Positions 56,916-64,000 of a stretch of 64,000 nt of DNA are shown one piece after another. The position numbers were made by a program, and so were the translations under genes. The notes under the pieces were generated by a model, which was not told where the DNA came from, searched no databases, and was given only the letters and a program-made list of their open reading frames with translations. This DNA comes from Novosphingobium guangzhouense (GTDB taxonomy: Bacteria; Pseudomonadota; Alphaproteobacteria; Sphingomonadales; Sphingomonadaceae): contig NZ_LYMM01000030.1 of the NCBI RefSeq assembly GCF_002896965.1, positions 1-64,000 on the forward strand, read 5' to 3'. The first letter of the stretch is position 1; each line of letters opens with the position of its first letter.

Positions 56916-56945
56916 CATGGGGTTTCCCCCTTAGGAGACCCCATG
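56916..56945 (+). promoter_or_regulatory. Hairpin occluding the RBS and start codon of the PilZ-like gene
   Basis: Arms 56916-56927 (CATGGGGTTTCC) and 56934-56945 (GGAGACCCCATG) pair at all 12 positions, one as a G.U wobble, over a 6-nt loop. The second arm holds both the GGAG ribosome-binding site and the ATG (56943-56945). Just upstream is a 10-bp palindrome ACCGGCCGGT (56892-56901). This would block translation unless opened by heat, a ligand, a small RNA or a ribosome. Confidence 0.7.
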
Positions 56946-57260
56946 CGCGATTCCCTGAGTACAGATCCGTCAGGCAACAGGACGTCCCGCTCCGCAAGGG
57001 TCGGCGTATCGATCCTGTGCGACGTGCGGCAGGGAACCCGGCCCTGGAAGCAGGCAAGGCTTGAAGACCTGTCGCCGGGAGGGTTCCGTATCGCCCAGCT
57101 TCCCGATGCACGCACGGAAGTACCGTTGCGCATCCGTATTCCCGGCCTCCACCTTCTTAGCGCCCGCATATGCTGGATGCGGGAAGGCGCGATCGGGTGC
57201 GAGTTCGCCGAGCCTCTTCATATCGCGGTGTTCGAACATATCGTGCGCGCGTCAGGCTGA
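56943..57260 (+). CDS. PilZ-domain-like protein
   Basis: The 105-residue protein has a PilZ-type beta-barrel pattern: RSARVGVSILCDVRQG, LEDLSPGGFRIA (the DxSxxG motif), then RIRIPGLHLLSARICWMREG and IGCEFAEPL. PilZ domains bind cyclic di-GMP and control motility or surface attachment. The Arg residues before the barrel (R...R) are roughly in place. Its ribosome-binding site and start are in a stable hairpin, so translation is probably controlled. A bidirectional terminator follows. Confidence 0.75.
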   Translation: MRDSLSTDPSGNRTSRSARVGVSILCDVRQGTRPWKQARLEDLSPGGFRIAQLPDARTEVPLRIRIPGLHLLSARICWMREGAIGCEFAEPLHIAVFEHIVRASG

Positions 57261-57285
57261 CATTACCGTCGCCTGACATCAAAAA

Positions 57286-57311
57286 GGGCGGGCCTTTCGA
57301 CCCGCCCTTTT
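57286..57311. terminator. Bidirectional terminator
   Basis: GGGCGGG / CCCGCCC stem of 7 bp, 8-nt loop, flanked by A-run (57281-57285) and T-run (57308-57311). It serves the PilZ-like gene on the plus strand and lpdA on the minus strand. Confidence 0.88.
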
Positions 57312-57335
57312 CAATTCCGGTTCCGACGCCGCGCG

Positions 57336-58751
57336 TCAGATGTGGATCGCGCGTCCGTAAGCGGCCAGCGTCGCTTCGTGCATCGTTTCCGAGATCGTCG
57401 GGTGCGGGAACACGGTGTTCATCAGTTCCGCCTCGGTCGTCTCAAGTGTCTTGCCGACGACGTAGCCCTGGATCATCTCGGTAACTTCTGCGCCGATCAT
57501 GTGCGCGCCCAGCAGTTCGCCGGTCTTCGCATCGAACACGGTCTTCACGAAGCCTTCCGGCTCGCCCAGCGCGATCGCCTTGCCGTTGCCGATGAACGGG
57601 AAGGTGCCGGCCTTGACCTCGTAGCCCTCTTCCTTCGCCTTGGCTTCGGTGAGGCCGACCGACGCGATCTGCGGGTGGCAGTACGTGCAGCCCGGAATGT
57701 TGCGACGGTCCAGAGCGTGCGGATGCACGTCCTTGTTGCCCAGTTCCTTGGCGATCGATTCCGCCGTGGTGACGCCTTCATGGCTGGCCTTGTGCGCCAG
57801 CCACGGGCCCTTCACGCAGTCGCCGATGGCCCAGACGCCCGGTACGTTGGTGCGGCCATAGTCGTCCACCTTGACGAAGAACTTCTCGTCGGGCTCGATC
57901 TTGAGTTCTTCCAGACCGATGTTCTCGACGTTCGGCACGATGCCGATGGCGACGATGACGTGGCTGAATTCCTGCGTCTCTTCCTTGCCGCCCTTGGGCG
58001 TGATCTTGACCGAGACGCCCTTGTCCGATGCCTTGACGTCGCTGGCCTTGGCTCCGGTGAGGATCTTCATCCCCTGCTTGGTCAGCGCCTTTTCAAGGAA
58101 CGCCGACACGTCCTTGTCCTCGACCGGCACGATGCGGTCCATCATCTCGACGACCGTAACATCAACGCCCATGTCGTTGTAGAAGCTGGCAAACTCGATA
58201 CCAATCGCGCCCGATCCAAGGACCAGCAGCTTTGTCGGCATTTCCTTGGGCGTCATCGCATGGCGGTAGGTCCAGATGCGGTTGCCGTCCGACTTGGCGC
58301 CGGGCAGTTCTCGCGCACGGGCGCCGGTGGCGATGATGATGTGCTTGGCCGAAAGGGTCTCGGTGCCCTTGTCGCCGGTTACTTCCAGCTTGCCCGGCGC
58401 GACCAGCTTGCCGGTGCCCATGTGCACGGTGATCTTGTTCTTCTTCATCAGGTGCGTGACGCCCTGATTGAGCTGCTTGGCAACGCCGCGCGAACGCTTG
58501 ACGATGGCGTCGAGGTCGGCGGTGATGTTCTCCGCCGCAAGGCCATAGTCCTTGGCGTGCTTCATGTGGTGCAGCACTTCGGCCGAGCGCAGCAGCGCCT
58601 TGGTCGGGATGCAGCCCCAGTTGAGGCAGATGCCGCCGAGCAGTTCACGCTCGACGATGGCGGTCTTCAGGCCCAGCTGCGCACTGCGGATGGCCGCGAC
58701 ATAGCCGCCGGGACCGGAACCGAGAACGATGACGTCGTAAGTATCAGCCAC
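57336..58751 (-). CDS. lpdA: Dihydrolipoyl dehydrogenase (E3)
   Basis: E3 reoxidises the lipoyl groups of pyruvate or 2-oxoglutarate dehydrogenase using FAD and NAD. The 471-residue protein has the FAD motif GSGPGGYVAA, the redox disulfide Cys42-Cys47 (GGICLNWGCIPTK), and the C-terminal HPTISE active-site His. It is 4 nt from the preceding thioesterase and is the last gene of the pdhC operon. Confidence 0.97.
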   Translation of the reverse strand: MADTYDVIVLGSGPGGYVAAIRSAQLGLKTAIVERELLGGICLNWGCIPTKALLRSAEVLHHMKHAKDYGLAAENITADLDAIVKRSRGVAKQLNQGVTHLMKKNKITVHMGTGKLVAPGKLEVTGDKGTETLSAKHIIIATGARARELPGAKSDGNRIWTYRHAMTPKEMPTKLLVLGSGAIGIEFASFYNDMGVDVTVVEMMDRIVPVEDKDVSAFLEKALTKQGMKILTGAKASDVKASDKGVSVKITPKGGKEETQEFSHVIVAIGIVPNVENIGLEELKIEPDEKFFVKVDDYGRTNVPGVWAIGDCVKGPWLAHKASHEGVTTAESIAKELGNKDVHPHALDRRNIPGCTYCHPQIASVGLTEAKAKEEGYEVKAGTFPFIGNGKAIALGEPEGFVKTVFDAKTGELLGAHMIGAEVTEMIQGYVVGKTLETTEAELMNTVFPHPTISETMHEATLAAYGRAIHI

Positions 58752-58755
58752 TGAA

Positions 58756-59136
58756 TTAGCTCTCCTGCTCGATTGCGCGGGGCCTGCCCGCGTCGTCTAT
58801 CGCAACGAAGGTGAAGGTCGCCTGCGTGACCTGCACCTGTTCTTCTTCATGCCGGTGGCGCCGCCATGCCTCGACCGCAATGGTCATCGAGGAACGGCCC
58901 ACCTTCCTGAGTTGTCCGTAAACGCTGACCTCGTCACCCACCTTGACCGGCTTGTGGAACTGCATGCCGTCCATGGCGATGGTGACGGCACGGCCATGCG
59001 AATGACGCGCCGCGATCAGCCCGGCGCCCATGTCCATCAGGCTCATCAGCCAGCCACCGAAGATATCGCCATAAGCATTGGCGTCTGCGGGCATGGCGGT
59101 GATGCGGATGACGGGTTCGCGGTACTCTTCCGCCAT
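58756..59136 (-). CDS. Acyl-CoA thioesterase, hot-dog fold (active-site Asp present)
   Basis: This 126-residue protein belongs to the YciA/BFIT-type acyl-CoA thioesterases: DANAYGDIFGGWLMSLMDMG with the catalytic Asp35, and KVGRSSMTIAVEAW. It would hydrolyse acyl-CoA and form oligomers. It is one of two adjacent paralogues, 1 nt apart, in an operon between pdhC and lpdA. Its role with pyruvate dehydrogenase is unknown; control of free CoA is a guess. Confidence 0.88.
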   Translation of the reverse strand: MAEEYREPVIRITAMPADANAYGDIFGGWLMSLMDMGAGLIAARHSHGRAVTIAMDGMQFHKPVKVGDEVSVYGQLRKVGRSSMTIAVEAWRRHRHEEEQVQVTQATFTFVAIDDAGRPRAIEQES

Positions 59137-59137
59137 T

Positions 59138-59539
59138 TCAAACTATCTCCGAGGCCGGCGCGGCTGCGCCTCCAATGGCTCTGGGCCTGTCGTTTTCATC
59201 CAGCGTCACGAACGTGAACAGCCCGGTGGCGACTTCCACCTGATGCTCGCTCGCCCGCGCGCGGCCGAAGCCGCGCGTGGCGATCGTCATCGATGTGCGC
59301 CCCGTTCTCTGCACGCTCGCATAGACGTTGAGTTCATCACCCACGAGCATGACGCCGGGAAACGTAAAGTCGGTCGCGCCCACCACCACGGCCTTGTGGC
59401 CGGTGCGGCGGGTGACCAGCGAGGCGGCGCCAAGGGCCAGCTGGCTCATCAGCCAGCCCCCGAAAACGCCACCATAGGGATTGAGGTCGGTGGGCATCGC
59501 GGTGACGCGAATGACCAACTCTCCGGCCTCATGCTCCAT
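59138..59539 (-). CDS. Hot-dog thioesterase-like protein with Asp-to-Ala change
   Basis: This 133-residue paralogue of the next gene has the same start (MEHEAGELVIRVTAMPTDLN) and fold (FGGWLMSQLALGAASLV), but where the active copy has MDMG with Asp35 it has LALG with Ala35. With that residue lost it may be inactive or regulatory, or form a mixed oligomer. It is 1 nt from both pdhC and the second thioesterase. Confidence 0.85.
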   Translation of the reverse strand: MEHEAGELVIRVTAMPTDLNPYGGVFGGWLMSQLALGAASLVTRRTGHKAVVVGATDFTFPGVMLVGDELNVYASVQRTGRTSMTIATRGFGRARASEHQVEVATGLFTFVTLDENDRPRAIGGAAAPASEIV

Positions 59540-59540
59540 A

Positions 59541-60857
59541 TCAGGCGATCATGCTCAGCGGGTTCTCGACGAACTCGCGGAACGCGGCCATCAGGCGCGC
59601 GCCGTCGGCGCCGTCTACCGCACGATGATCGAAGCTGCCCGTCGCACTCATAACCGTCGCCACTCCCAGCGACCCGTCTGGCATGACCCAGGGACGCTTG
59701 TCGCCTGCGCCAATGGCGAGGATGGTCGACTGCGGCGGGTTGATCACGGCCGAGAACGACTTGATGCCCATCATGCCCATGTTCGAGATAGAGGCGGTGC
59801 CGCCCTGATACTCTTCAGGCTTGAGCTTGCCTTCCTTGGCACGGCTGGCGAGATCCTTGGTCGCCTTGGCGATCGCCGAGAACGACTTCTCGTTGGCGGC
59901 GGTGACGATCGGAGTAATGAGGCCACCGGGGATCGAGACGGCAACCGAGATATCGGCGCGCTCGTACTTGATCAGTTCGTTGCCGGCGAAGGTCACGTTG
60001 CATTCAGGCACCGCGACCAGCGCCATGCCGAGCGCCTTGACCAGCATGTCGTTGACCGAGACCTTCACGCCCTGCTTCTCCAGCGTGGCGTTGATCTGCG
60101 AGCGCAGTTCCAGCAGCTTGTCGAGCTGAACGTCGACGCTGAGGTAGATGTGCGGCGCTTCCTGCTTCGACTGGGCAAGGCGGCGGGCGATGGTCTTGCG
60201 CATGCCCGACAGCTTTTCGACCGAGTGCGGCACGCGGGCATCAAGCAGAGCGCGGGTCTCGTCAGCCATTTCGACCGACGAAGCCGCCGCGACGGGTGCT
60301 GCCGCCGGAGCCGAAGCGGCGGGGGCCGGAGCAGCCTTCTTGGCGGAACCGCCCTGTGCGGCTTCGACGTCTGCCTTGACGATGCGGCCGTTCGGGCCGG
60401 AGCCGGTCACGCCCGAAAGGTCCACGCCCTTGGCATCGGCGATGCGCTTGGCGAGCGGGGTGGCGACGACGCGGTCGCCCGAAGCGGCAGCCTTGGGCGC
60501 GGCAGCGGGGGCGGGCTTGCTTTCAGCCTTGGGGGCTTCGGTCTTCGGCGCTTCTTCCTTCGCGGCAGCCTTGGGCGCTGCGGCCTTGGGGGCGTCGATC
60601 GCCGAAGCGTCCTCTCCCTCTTCGACCAGCACGGCGATGACGGTGCCGACCTTCACGCCTTCGGTGCCTTCGGCGACGCTGATCTTGCCGATCACGCCTT
60701 CATCGACGGCTTCGAATTCCATGGTGGCCTTGTCGGTTTCGATTTCGGCCATGATGTCGCCGGAGGAAACGGTGTCGCCTTCCTTGACCAGCCATTTGGC
60801 CAGTTTACCCTCTTCCATGGTGGGCGACAGGGCGGGCATCTTGATCTCGATGGGCAT
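59541..60857 (-). CDS. pdhC: Pyruvate dehydrogenase E2, dihydrolipoyl acetyltransferase
   Basis: E2 is the core of the pyruvate dehydrogenase complex. The 438-residue protein has one lipoyl domain (lipoyl Lys43 in ETDKATME), an Ala/Pro/Lys-rich linker (about residues 88-140), a peripheral subunit-binding domain ([21 protein letters not shown], given here in part), and a catalytic domain ending with [15 protein letters not shown]. Start is ATG 60857 ([14 protein letters not shown]) with AAGGAA upstream. The E1 genes are not in the window; lipA (5880) makes its cofactor. Confidence 0.94.
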   Translation of the reverse strand: MPIEIKMPALSPTMEEGKLAKWLVKEGDTVSSGDIMAEIETDKATMEFEAVDEGVIGKISVAEGTEGVKVGTVIAVLVEEGEDASAIDAPKAAAPKAAAKEEAPKTEAPKAESKPAPAAAPKAAASGDRVVATPLAKRIADAKGVDLSGVTGSGPNGRIVKADVEAAQGGSAKKAAPAPAASAPAAAPVAAASSVEMADETRALLDARVPHSVEKLSGMRKTIARRLAQSKQEAPHIYLSVDVQLDKLLELRSQINATLEKQGVKVSVNDMLVKALGMALVAVPECNVTFAGNELIKYERADISVAVSIPGGLITPIVTAANEKSFSAIAKATKDLASRAKEGKLKPEEYQGGTASISNMGMMGIKSFSAVINPPQSTILAIGAGDKRPWVMPDGSLGVATVMSATGSFDHRAVDGADGARLMAAFREFVENPLSMIA

Positions 60858-60924
60858 GGAAACTTCGCGTTCCTTATTGTCCGTAGGGAGGCCGCTGACG
60901 GGCATTGGCCCCTTCCTTGGACGC

Positions 60925-60943
60925 CTTGAGCGTTGCGTTCAAG
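60925..60943. repeat. Inverted repeat between divergent pdhC and usp
   Basis: CTTGAGCG (60925-60932) and CGTTCAAG (60936-60943) form an 8-bp imperfect dyad (one mismatch) around TTG. It is in the 172-nt region between the two starts and could be an operator for pdhC. Confidence 0.4.
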
Positions 60944-61029
60944 CGCCTTGCAGTTTCTTTTTTCGCAACGGTGGTGGCTTGTGTTGCAGCCATCGCGTAT
61001 CGATAAGCCCGTTGGAGAGGGTACAACCA

Positions 61030-61485
61030 ATGCGCATCTATCTTGTGATCGTCGACGAGAGCGAGGAAGCCCTCGTCGCACTGCAGTTCGCGGCGCGCCG
61101 CGCGGCCAAGACAGACGGTGCCCTGCACCTTCTGGCGCTGGTCCCGCCGCAGCCGTTCAATGCCTTCGCGGGGGTCCAGGCAACCATCGAGGAGGAAGCA
61201 CGCGCCCGCGCGGAAACGCTGGTTACCGCTGCCGCCGGAAACCTTTTGTCGCAAGGCGCAAAGATGCCGGTCATCTCCGTTCACATGGGAGAAGACATCA
61301 AGATCGTGCGCAAGTACCTTGAGGAACATCCCGAGGTTTCAGCGCTGGTCCTCGGCGCGGCGAAAGAAGGCGGGCCGGGCCCCATGGTCGCGCACTTTAC
61401 CGGGGCGGGCATGGCGCACATGACTTGTCCGGTCTTCGTGGTGCCCGGTGGCCTTGACGCAGAAGCGATCGAACGGCTGAGCTAA
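61030..61485 (+). CDS. Universal stress protein UspA family
   Basis: The 151-residue protein has the single Usp fold: MRIYLVIVDESEEALVALQF at the start and LVLGAAKEGGPGPMVAHFTG at the end with the last strand CPVFVVPG. The ATP-binding Gly-X2-Gly-X9-Gly-Ser/Thr pattern is not canonical. It probably does not bind ATP tightly. Its ATG has GGAGAGG upstream. It is divergent from pdhC. Confidence 0.88.
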   Translation: MRIYLVIVDESEEALVALQFAARRAAKTDGALHLLALVPPQPFNAFAGVQATIEEEARARAETLVTAAAGNLLSQGAKMPVISVHMGEDIKIVRKYLEEHPEVSALVLGAAKEGGPGPMVAHFTGAGMAHMTCPVFVVPGGLDAEAIERLS

Positions 61486-61508
61486 GCGCACATAAAAGCA
61501 CTCAAGGG

Positions 61509-61531
61509 AGGGGGGCACACAACGCCCCCCT
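61509..61531. terminator. G/C-rich hairpin between convergent usp and rnr
   Basis: AGGGGGGC / GCCCCCCT stem of 8 bp with a 7-nt loop lies between the usp stop (61485) and the rnr stop (61540). There is no long T-run on either side, so termination is likely but not certain. Confidence 0.5.
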
Positions 61532-61539
61532 AATGCCCC

Positions 61540-63885
61540 TTACCGCTTGCCGCGGCCCTGATGCCGGATGTTCTTCGGACGGCCGCGCTGACCGACGGCA
61601 TACTTGCCCTTGTGCTTGAGCATCGGCTTGTTGCCGCGCGGCTCGATCCGGCCGCCGCCCTCGGGCAGTTCGTACTTGAGCGCGCCGGTCAGCGGATTGG
61701 CTTCTGCCAGTCGCAGCTTGAGGATCTGGCCGATCGAGAAGGTCGTGCCGGTTTCATCGCCAACCAGCACCTGCGCCTTTTCGTCGTACGTAAAGCGCTC
61801 GTCCCCCAGCGTGGAAACGGGGACCAGACCGTCGCCGCCAAGGCCGACGATCGTGGCGAAGAAGCCGAATTTCTGGACGCCGGTAATGCGGGTGTCGAAC
61901 ACTTCCCCCACCCGGCTTGCCAGCCATGCGGCGACGTAGCGGTCGATGGTTTCACGCTCGGCTTCCATCGCACGGCGTTCAGCCTGGCTGATCGCGTCGC
62001 TGACGCGGCCAAGGTCTTCGCGATCCCGATCAGACAGACCTGACAGCGCCGGAATGTCTGCTTGGGGCTTGGACTGCTCCAGCCCATAGGCATCGACCAG
62101 CGCGCGATGCACCAGAAGGTCGGCATAGCGCCGGATCGGCGATGTGAAGTGCGCATACGACGCCAGCGCAAGCCCGAAGTGCCCTGCATTGGCCGGACCG
62201 TAGTAGGCCTGCGTCTGGCTGCGCAGCACCGCTTCCATGATCAGCGCCTTTTCCGTCTCGTCGGTCACGTCCTTGAGCATGCGGTTGAACAGGCTGGGCG
62301 TGATCACCTGCCCCATCGCCAGCTTCTTGCCGAAGGTCGCCAGATAGTCCTTGAGCGCCATCAGCTTTTCACGGCTTGGCGTCTCGTGGATGCGGTATAC
62401 GACGGGCGCGACCTTGGCCTCCAGCGCCTTGGCAGCGGCGACATTGGCCGCGATCATGAAGTCTTCGACCACGCGATGCGCGTCGAGCCGTTCGCGAATG
62501 GCGATCTCGGTGATGCGGCCCTTCTCGTCCAGCTTCACGCGGCGCTCGGGCAGTTCGAGTTCCAGCGGGTCGCGGTTCGCGCGCGCGGTGGCCAGCGCCT
62601 TCCACGCAGCCCATAGGTTGGTCAGGTGTTCCTGCGCCCGGCCTTCGTCGATGCGCGACTGCGCTTCCTCGTAGGCGATCACCTCATCGATTCGCACGAT
62701 CGCGCGGGTGAAGCGCCAGTCGGTGATCTTGCCCTCTGCATCGATCTTGAGGTGGCAGGCCATCGCCGCGCGGTCCTCGCCGGAGCGCAACGAGCATACA
62801 TCGGCGCTGAGCACTTCGGGCAGCATCGGCACGACGCGGTCGGGGAAGTAGACCGAGTTGCCCCGCCGCCGCGCCTCGCGGTCGATCTGGCCGCCGGGGC
62901 GCACGTAAAACGAAACGTCTGCAATCGCGACAAGAGCGTCGAACCCGCCCTGCCCGTCGGGCTGCGCCCAGATCGCATCGTCATGGTCGCGCGCGTCCGA
63001 AGGGTCGATCGCCACGATCGGCAGGTGCCGCAGGTCTTCGCGATGATCGGGGCTGAGCGGCAGCTTTGCCGCCGTCTCGGCTTCCGCGATATTCTCTTCG
63101 GTGAAGTGGTTGGGAATGCCGTGCTTGTGGATCGCGATCAGGCTGAACGACTTGGGCGCCAGCGGTTCGCCCAGCACTTCGGTCACCTTGACCGAAGGCC
63201 GCGCCGAACGGCCGATAGGAACGCCCAGCACCAGTTCACCCGCTTTCGCCTCGCCCAGATCGGAAATCGGCGAAGAGTTGCGGATGCGCTTGTCGACCGG
63301 CGCCAGCCAGGGCTTGCCGCCGCCGTCGATCTCGACGACGCCCAGAATCTGTTCGGAGCGCAGTTCCAGCTTCTTCATCGGGAAGGCGCGCCAGCCGGTG
63401 GCGCTTTCCTCGGTCCGCGAAAGCACACGGTCACCTTTGCGCAGAGCGCTTCCCCCCCCTCTTTTTCCAAGGCCCTTTTCGACCAGGCGGATGCGCGGCG
63501 GCGGTGTGCCATCCTCTGGCTGCCAGGTGTCGGGCACGGCGATCGCCTCGCCCTCGTCGATGTCGACCACGCGCAGGACGGTGACCTTGGGCAAGCCGCC
63601 CATCTTGTGGAAGGCGGTGCGCTTGCCGTCGATCAGCCCTTCTTCGGCCATGTCTTTCAGCAGGGCCTTGAGCTGGATCTTCTCATTGCCCTTGAGGCCG
63701 AAGTGGCGGGAAATCTCGCGCTTGCCGGCCGGTTCCGTCGAGTTCTGGATGAAGTCGAGGATCTGCTTCCGAGTGGGCAGGCCCGGTGCGGGGCGCGCGC
63801 CCGATGACCTGCTGCCGGATGAGCGGCTGCCTGAAGACCCGTTGCGGGCGGGTCGATTATGTGCGGGACGTTTGTCGAAAGGCAT
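61540..63885 (-). CDS. rnr: Ribonuclease R
   Basis: RNase R is a 3'-5' exoribonuclease that degrades structured RNA. The 781-residue protein has an N-terminal helix-turn-helix region, cold-shock domains, the RNB catalytic domain (AIDPSDARDHDDAI with the metal-binding Asp residues) and a C-terminal S1 domain with a basic tail. ATG 63885 (MPFDKRPAHN) is chosen over 63924, but neither has a strong ribosome-binding site. An Arg/Ser-rich N-terminal part (SGSRSSGSRSSG) is low complexity. Confidence 0.94.
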   Translation of the reverse strand: MPFDKRPAHNRPARNGSSGSRSSGSRSSGARPAPGLPTRKQILDFIQNSTEPAGKREISRHFGLKGNEKIQLKALLKDMAEEGLIDGKRTAFHKMGGLPKVTVLRVVDIDEGEAIAVPDTWQPEDGTPPPRIRLVEKGLGKRGGGSALRKGDRVLSRTEESATGWRAFPMKKLELRSEQILGVVEIDGGGKPWLAPVDKRIRNSSPISDLGEAKAGELVLGVPIGRSARPSVKVTEVLGEPLAPKSFSLIAIHKHGIPNHFTEENIAEAETAAKLPLSPDHREDLRHLPIVAIDPSDARDHDDAIWAQPDGQGGFDALVAIADVSFYVRPGGQIDREARRRGNSVYFPDRVVPMLPEVLSADVCSLRSGEDRAAMACHLKIDAEGKITDWRFTRAIVRIDEVIAYEEAQSRIDEGRAQEHLTNLWAAWKALATARANRDPLELELPERRVKLDEKGRITEIAIRERLDAHRVVEDFMIAANVAAAKALEAKVAPVVYRIHETPSREKLMALKDYLATFGKKLAMGQVITPSLFNRMLKDVTDETEKALIMEAVLRSQTQAYYGPANAGHFGLALASYAHFTSPIRRYADLLVHRALVDAYGLEQSKPQADIPALSGLSDRDREDLGRVSDAISQAERRAMEAERETIDRYVAAWLASRVGEVFDTRITGVQKFGFFATIVGLGGDGLVPVSTLGDERFTYDEKAQVLVGDETGTTFSIGQILKLRLAEANPLTGALKYELPEGGGRIEPRGNKPMLKHKGKYAVGQRGRPKNIRHQGRGKR

Positions 63886-63956
63886 TGCCCGCAAATGCCC
63901 GCTGCCGCCGCGCAATGCAATCATGCAAGGCGCAGCGGTGGGCGAAAGCGGGATTT

Positions 63957-64000
63957 TCAGATGTGGTCGGGCTCTTCGCCATAACGGTTGGCGCCGTCAC
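63957..64000 (-). CDS. C-terminal end of an unidentified gene, cut by the window
   Basis: On the minus strand the last 13 codons before TGA (63957-63959) read DGANRYGEEPDHI. It lies upstream of rnr. The frame looks coding, but too little is present to name it. Confidence 0.35.
   Translation of the reverse strand, partial: DGANRYGEEPDHI

Noticed and set aside
1..64000. CRISPR arrays, intact insertion sequences, toxin-antitoxin or restriction systems
   Set aside because: No regularly spaced repeats, no transposase motifs and no defence-gene signatures were found; the RatA-like protein at 6843 is better read as a Coq10-like lipid-binding protein.

Overview
The window is high-GC DNA that reads throughout as an alphaproteobacterium of the order Sphingomonadales, most likely Novosphingobium or a close relative. 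The evidence is the gene order dusB-ntrB-ntrC-ntrY-ntrX-hfq-hflX-mazG, a fused IspD-IspF enzyme, an Hfq built from two Sm-like domains, and the dihydrolipoyl acyltransferase/dehydrogenase pair encoded with hot-dog thioesterases. This placement is inference from gene content; no 16S rRNA gene is present.

Region 1 (1-9.6 kb) is housekeeping: a strong promoter at the left edge, a DUF952 protein, gyrA, a periplasmic repeat-type protein with a clear terminator, beta-carbonic anhydrase, lipA with a RatA/Coq10-like lipid-binding partner, pncC (CinA C-terminal type), a secreted hypothetical, and ispDF. Region 2 (9.6-19.9 kb) is the nitrogen-regulation and RNA-chaperone block: dusB, the NtrB/NtrC pair, the NtrY/NtrX pair, a small leader ORF, the double-domain hfq, hflX, and mazG pointing the other way. 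Region 3 (19.9-28.1 kb, minus strand) is a tightly overlapping chain running mltB-rlpA-dac-tmk-holB-metG-tatD-MBL protein-small membrane protein. It joins cell-wall enzymes to nucleotide, replication and translation functions.

Region 4 (28.2-53.7 kb) looks like an old integrated element. It starts at the 3' end of an intact tRNA-Ser(TGA), followed by a decayed P4-type integrase. The 3' end of the tRNA is repeated at 53,678-53,698, just after ligD. Its left end holds broken genes: the integrase, the tail of a formate/nitrite-transporter-like gene, a frameshifted glutathione S-transferase and a flavoprotein fragment. The intact cargo is an L,D-transpeptidase, DUF1328, a fatty-acid oxidation operon (fadE-fadA-fadB-CoA transferase), a pentose-type module (sugar MFS, xylulokinase, SDR), a PoxB-like ThDP enzyme, a PaoABC-like molybdenum aldehyde oxidoreductase, and a non-homologous end-joining operon in which an MgtC/SapB-type membrane protein sits between Ku and LigD.

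Region 5 (53.7-64 kb) returns to core functions: acs with a divergent GNAT acetyltransferase, a PilZ-like protein whose ribosome-binding site and start codon are folded into a 12-bp hairpin, the pdhC-thioesterase-thioesterase-lpdA operon, a UspA protein, and rnr. The strongest candidates for something new are the Ku-MgtC-LigD operon, the occluded PilZ start and the thioesterase pair in which one copy lacks the catalytic Asp. I found no CRISPR array, no intact insertion sequence and no recognisable defence system beyond NHEJ.
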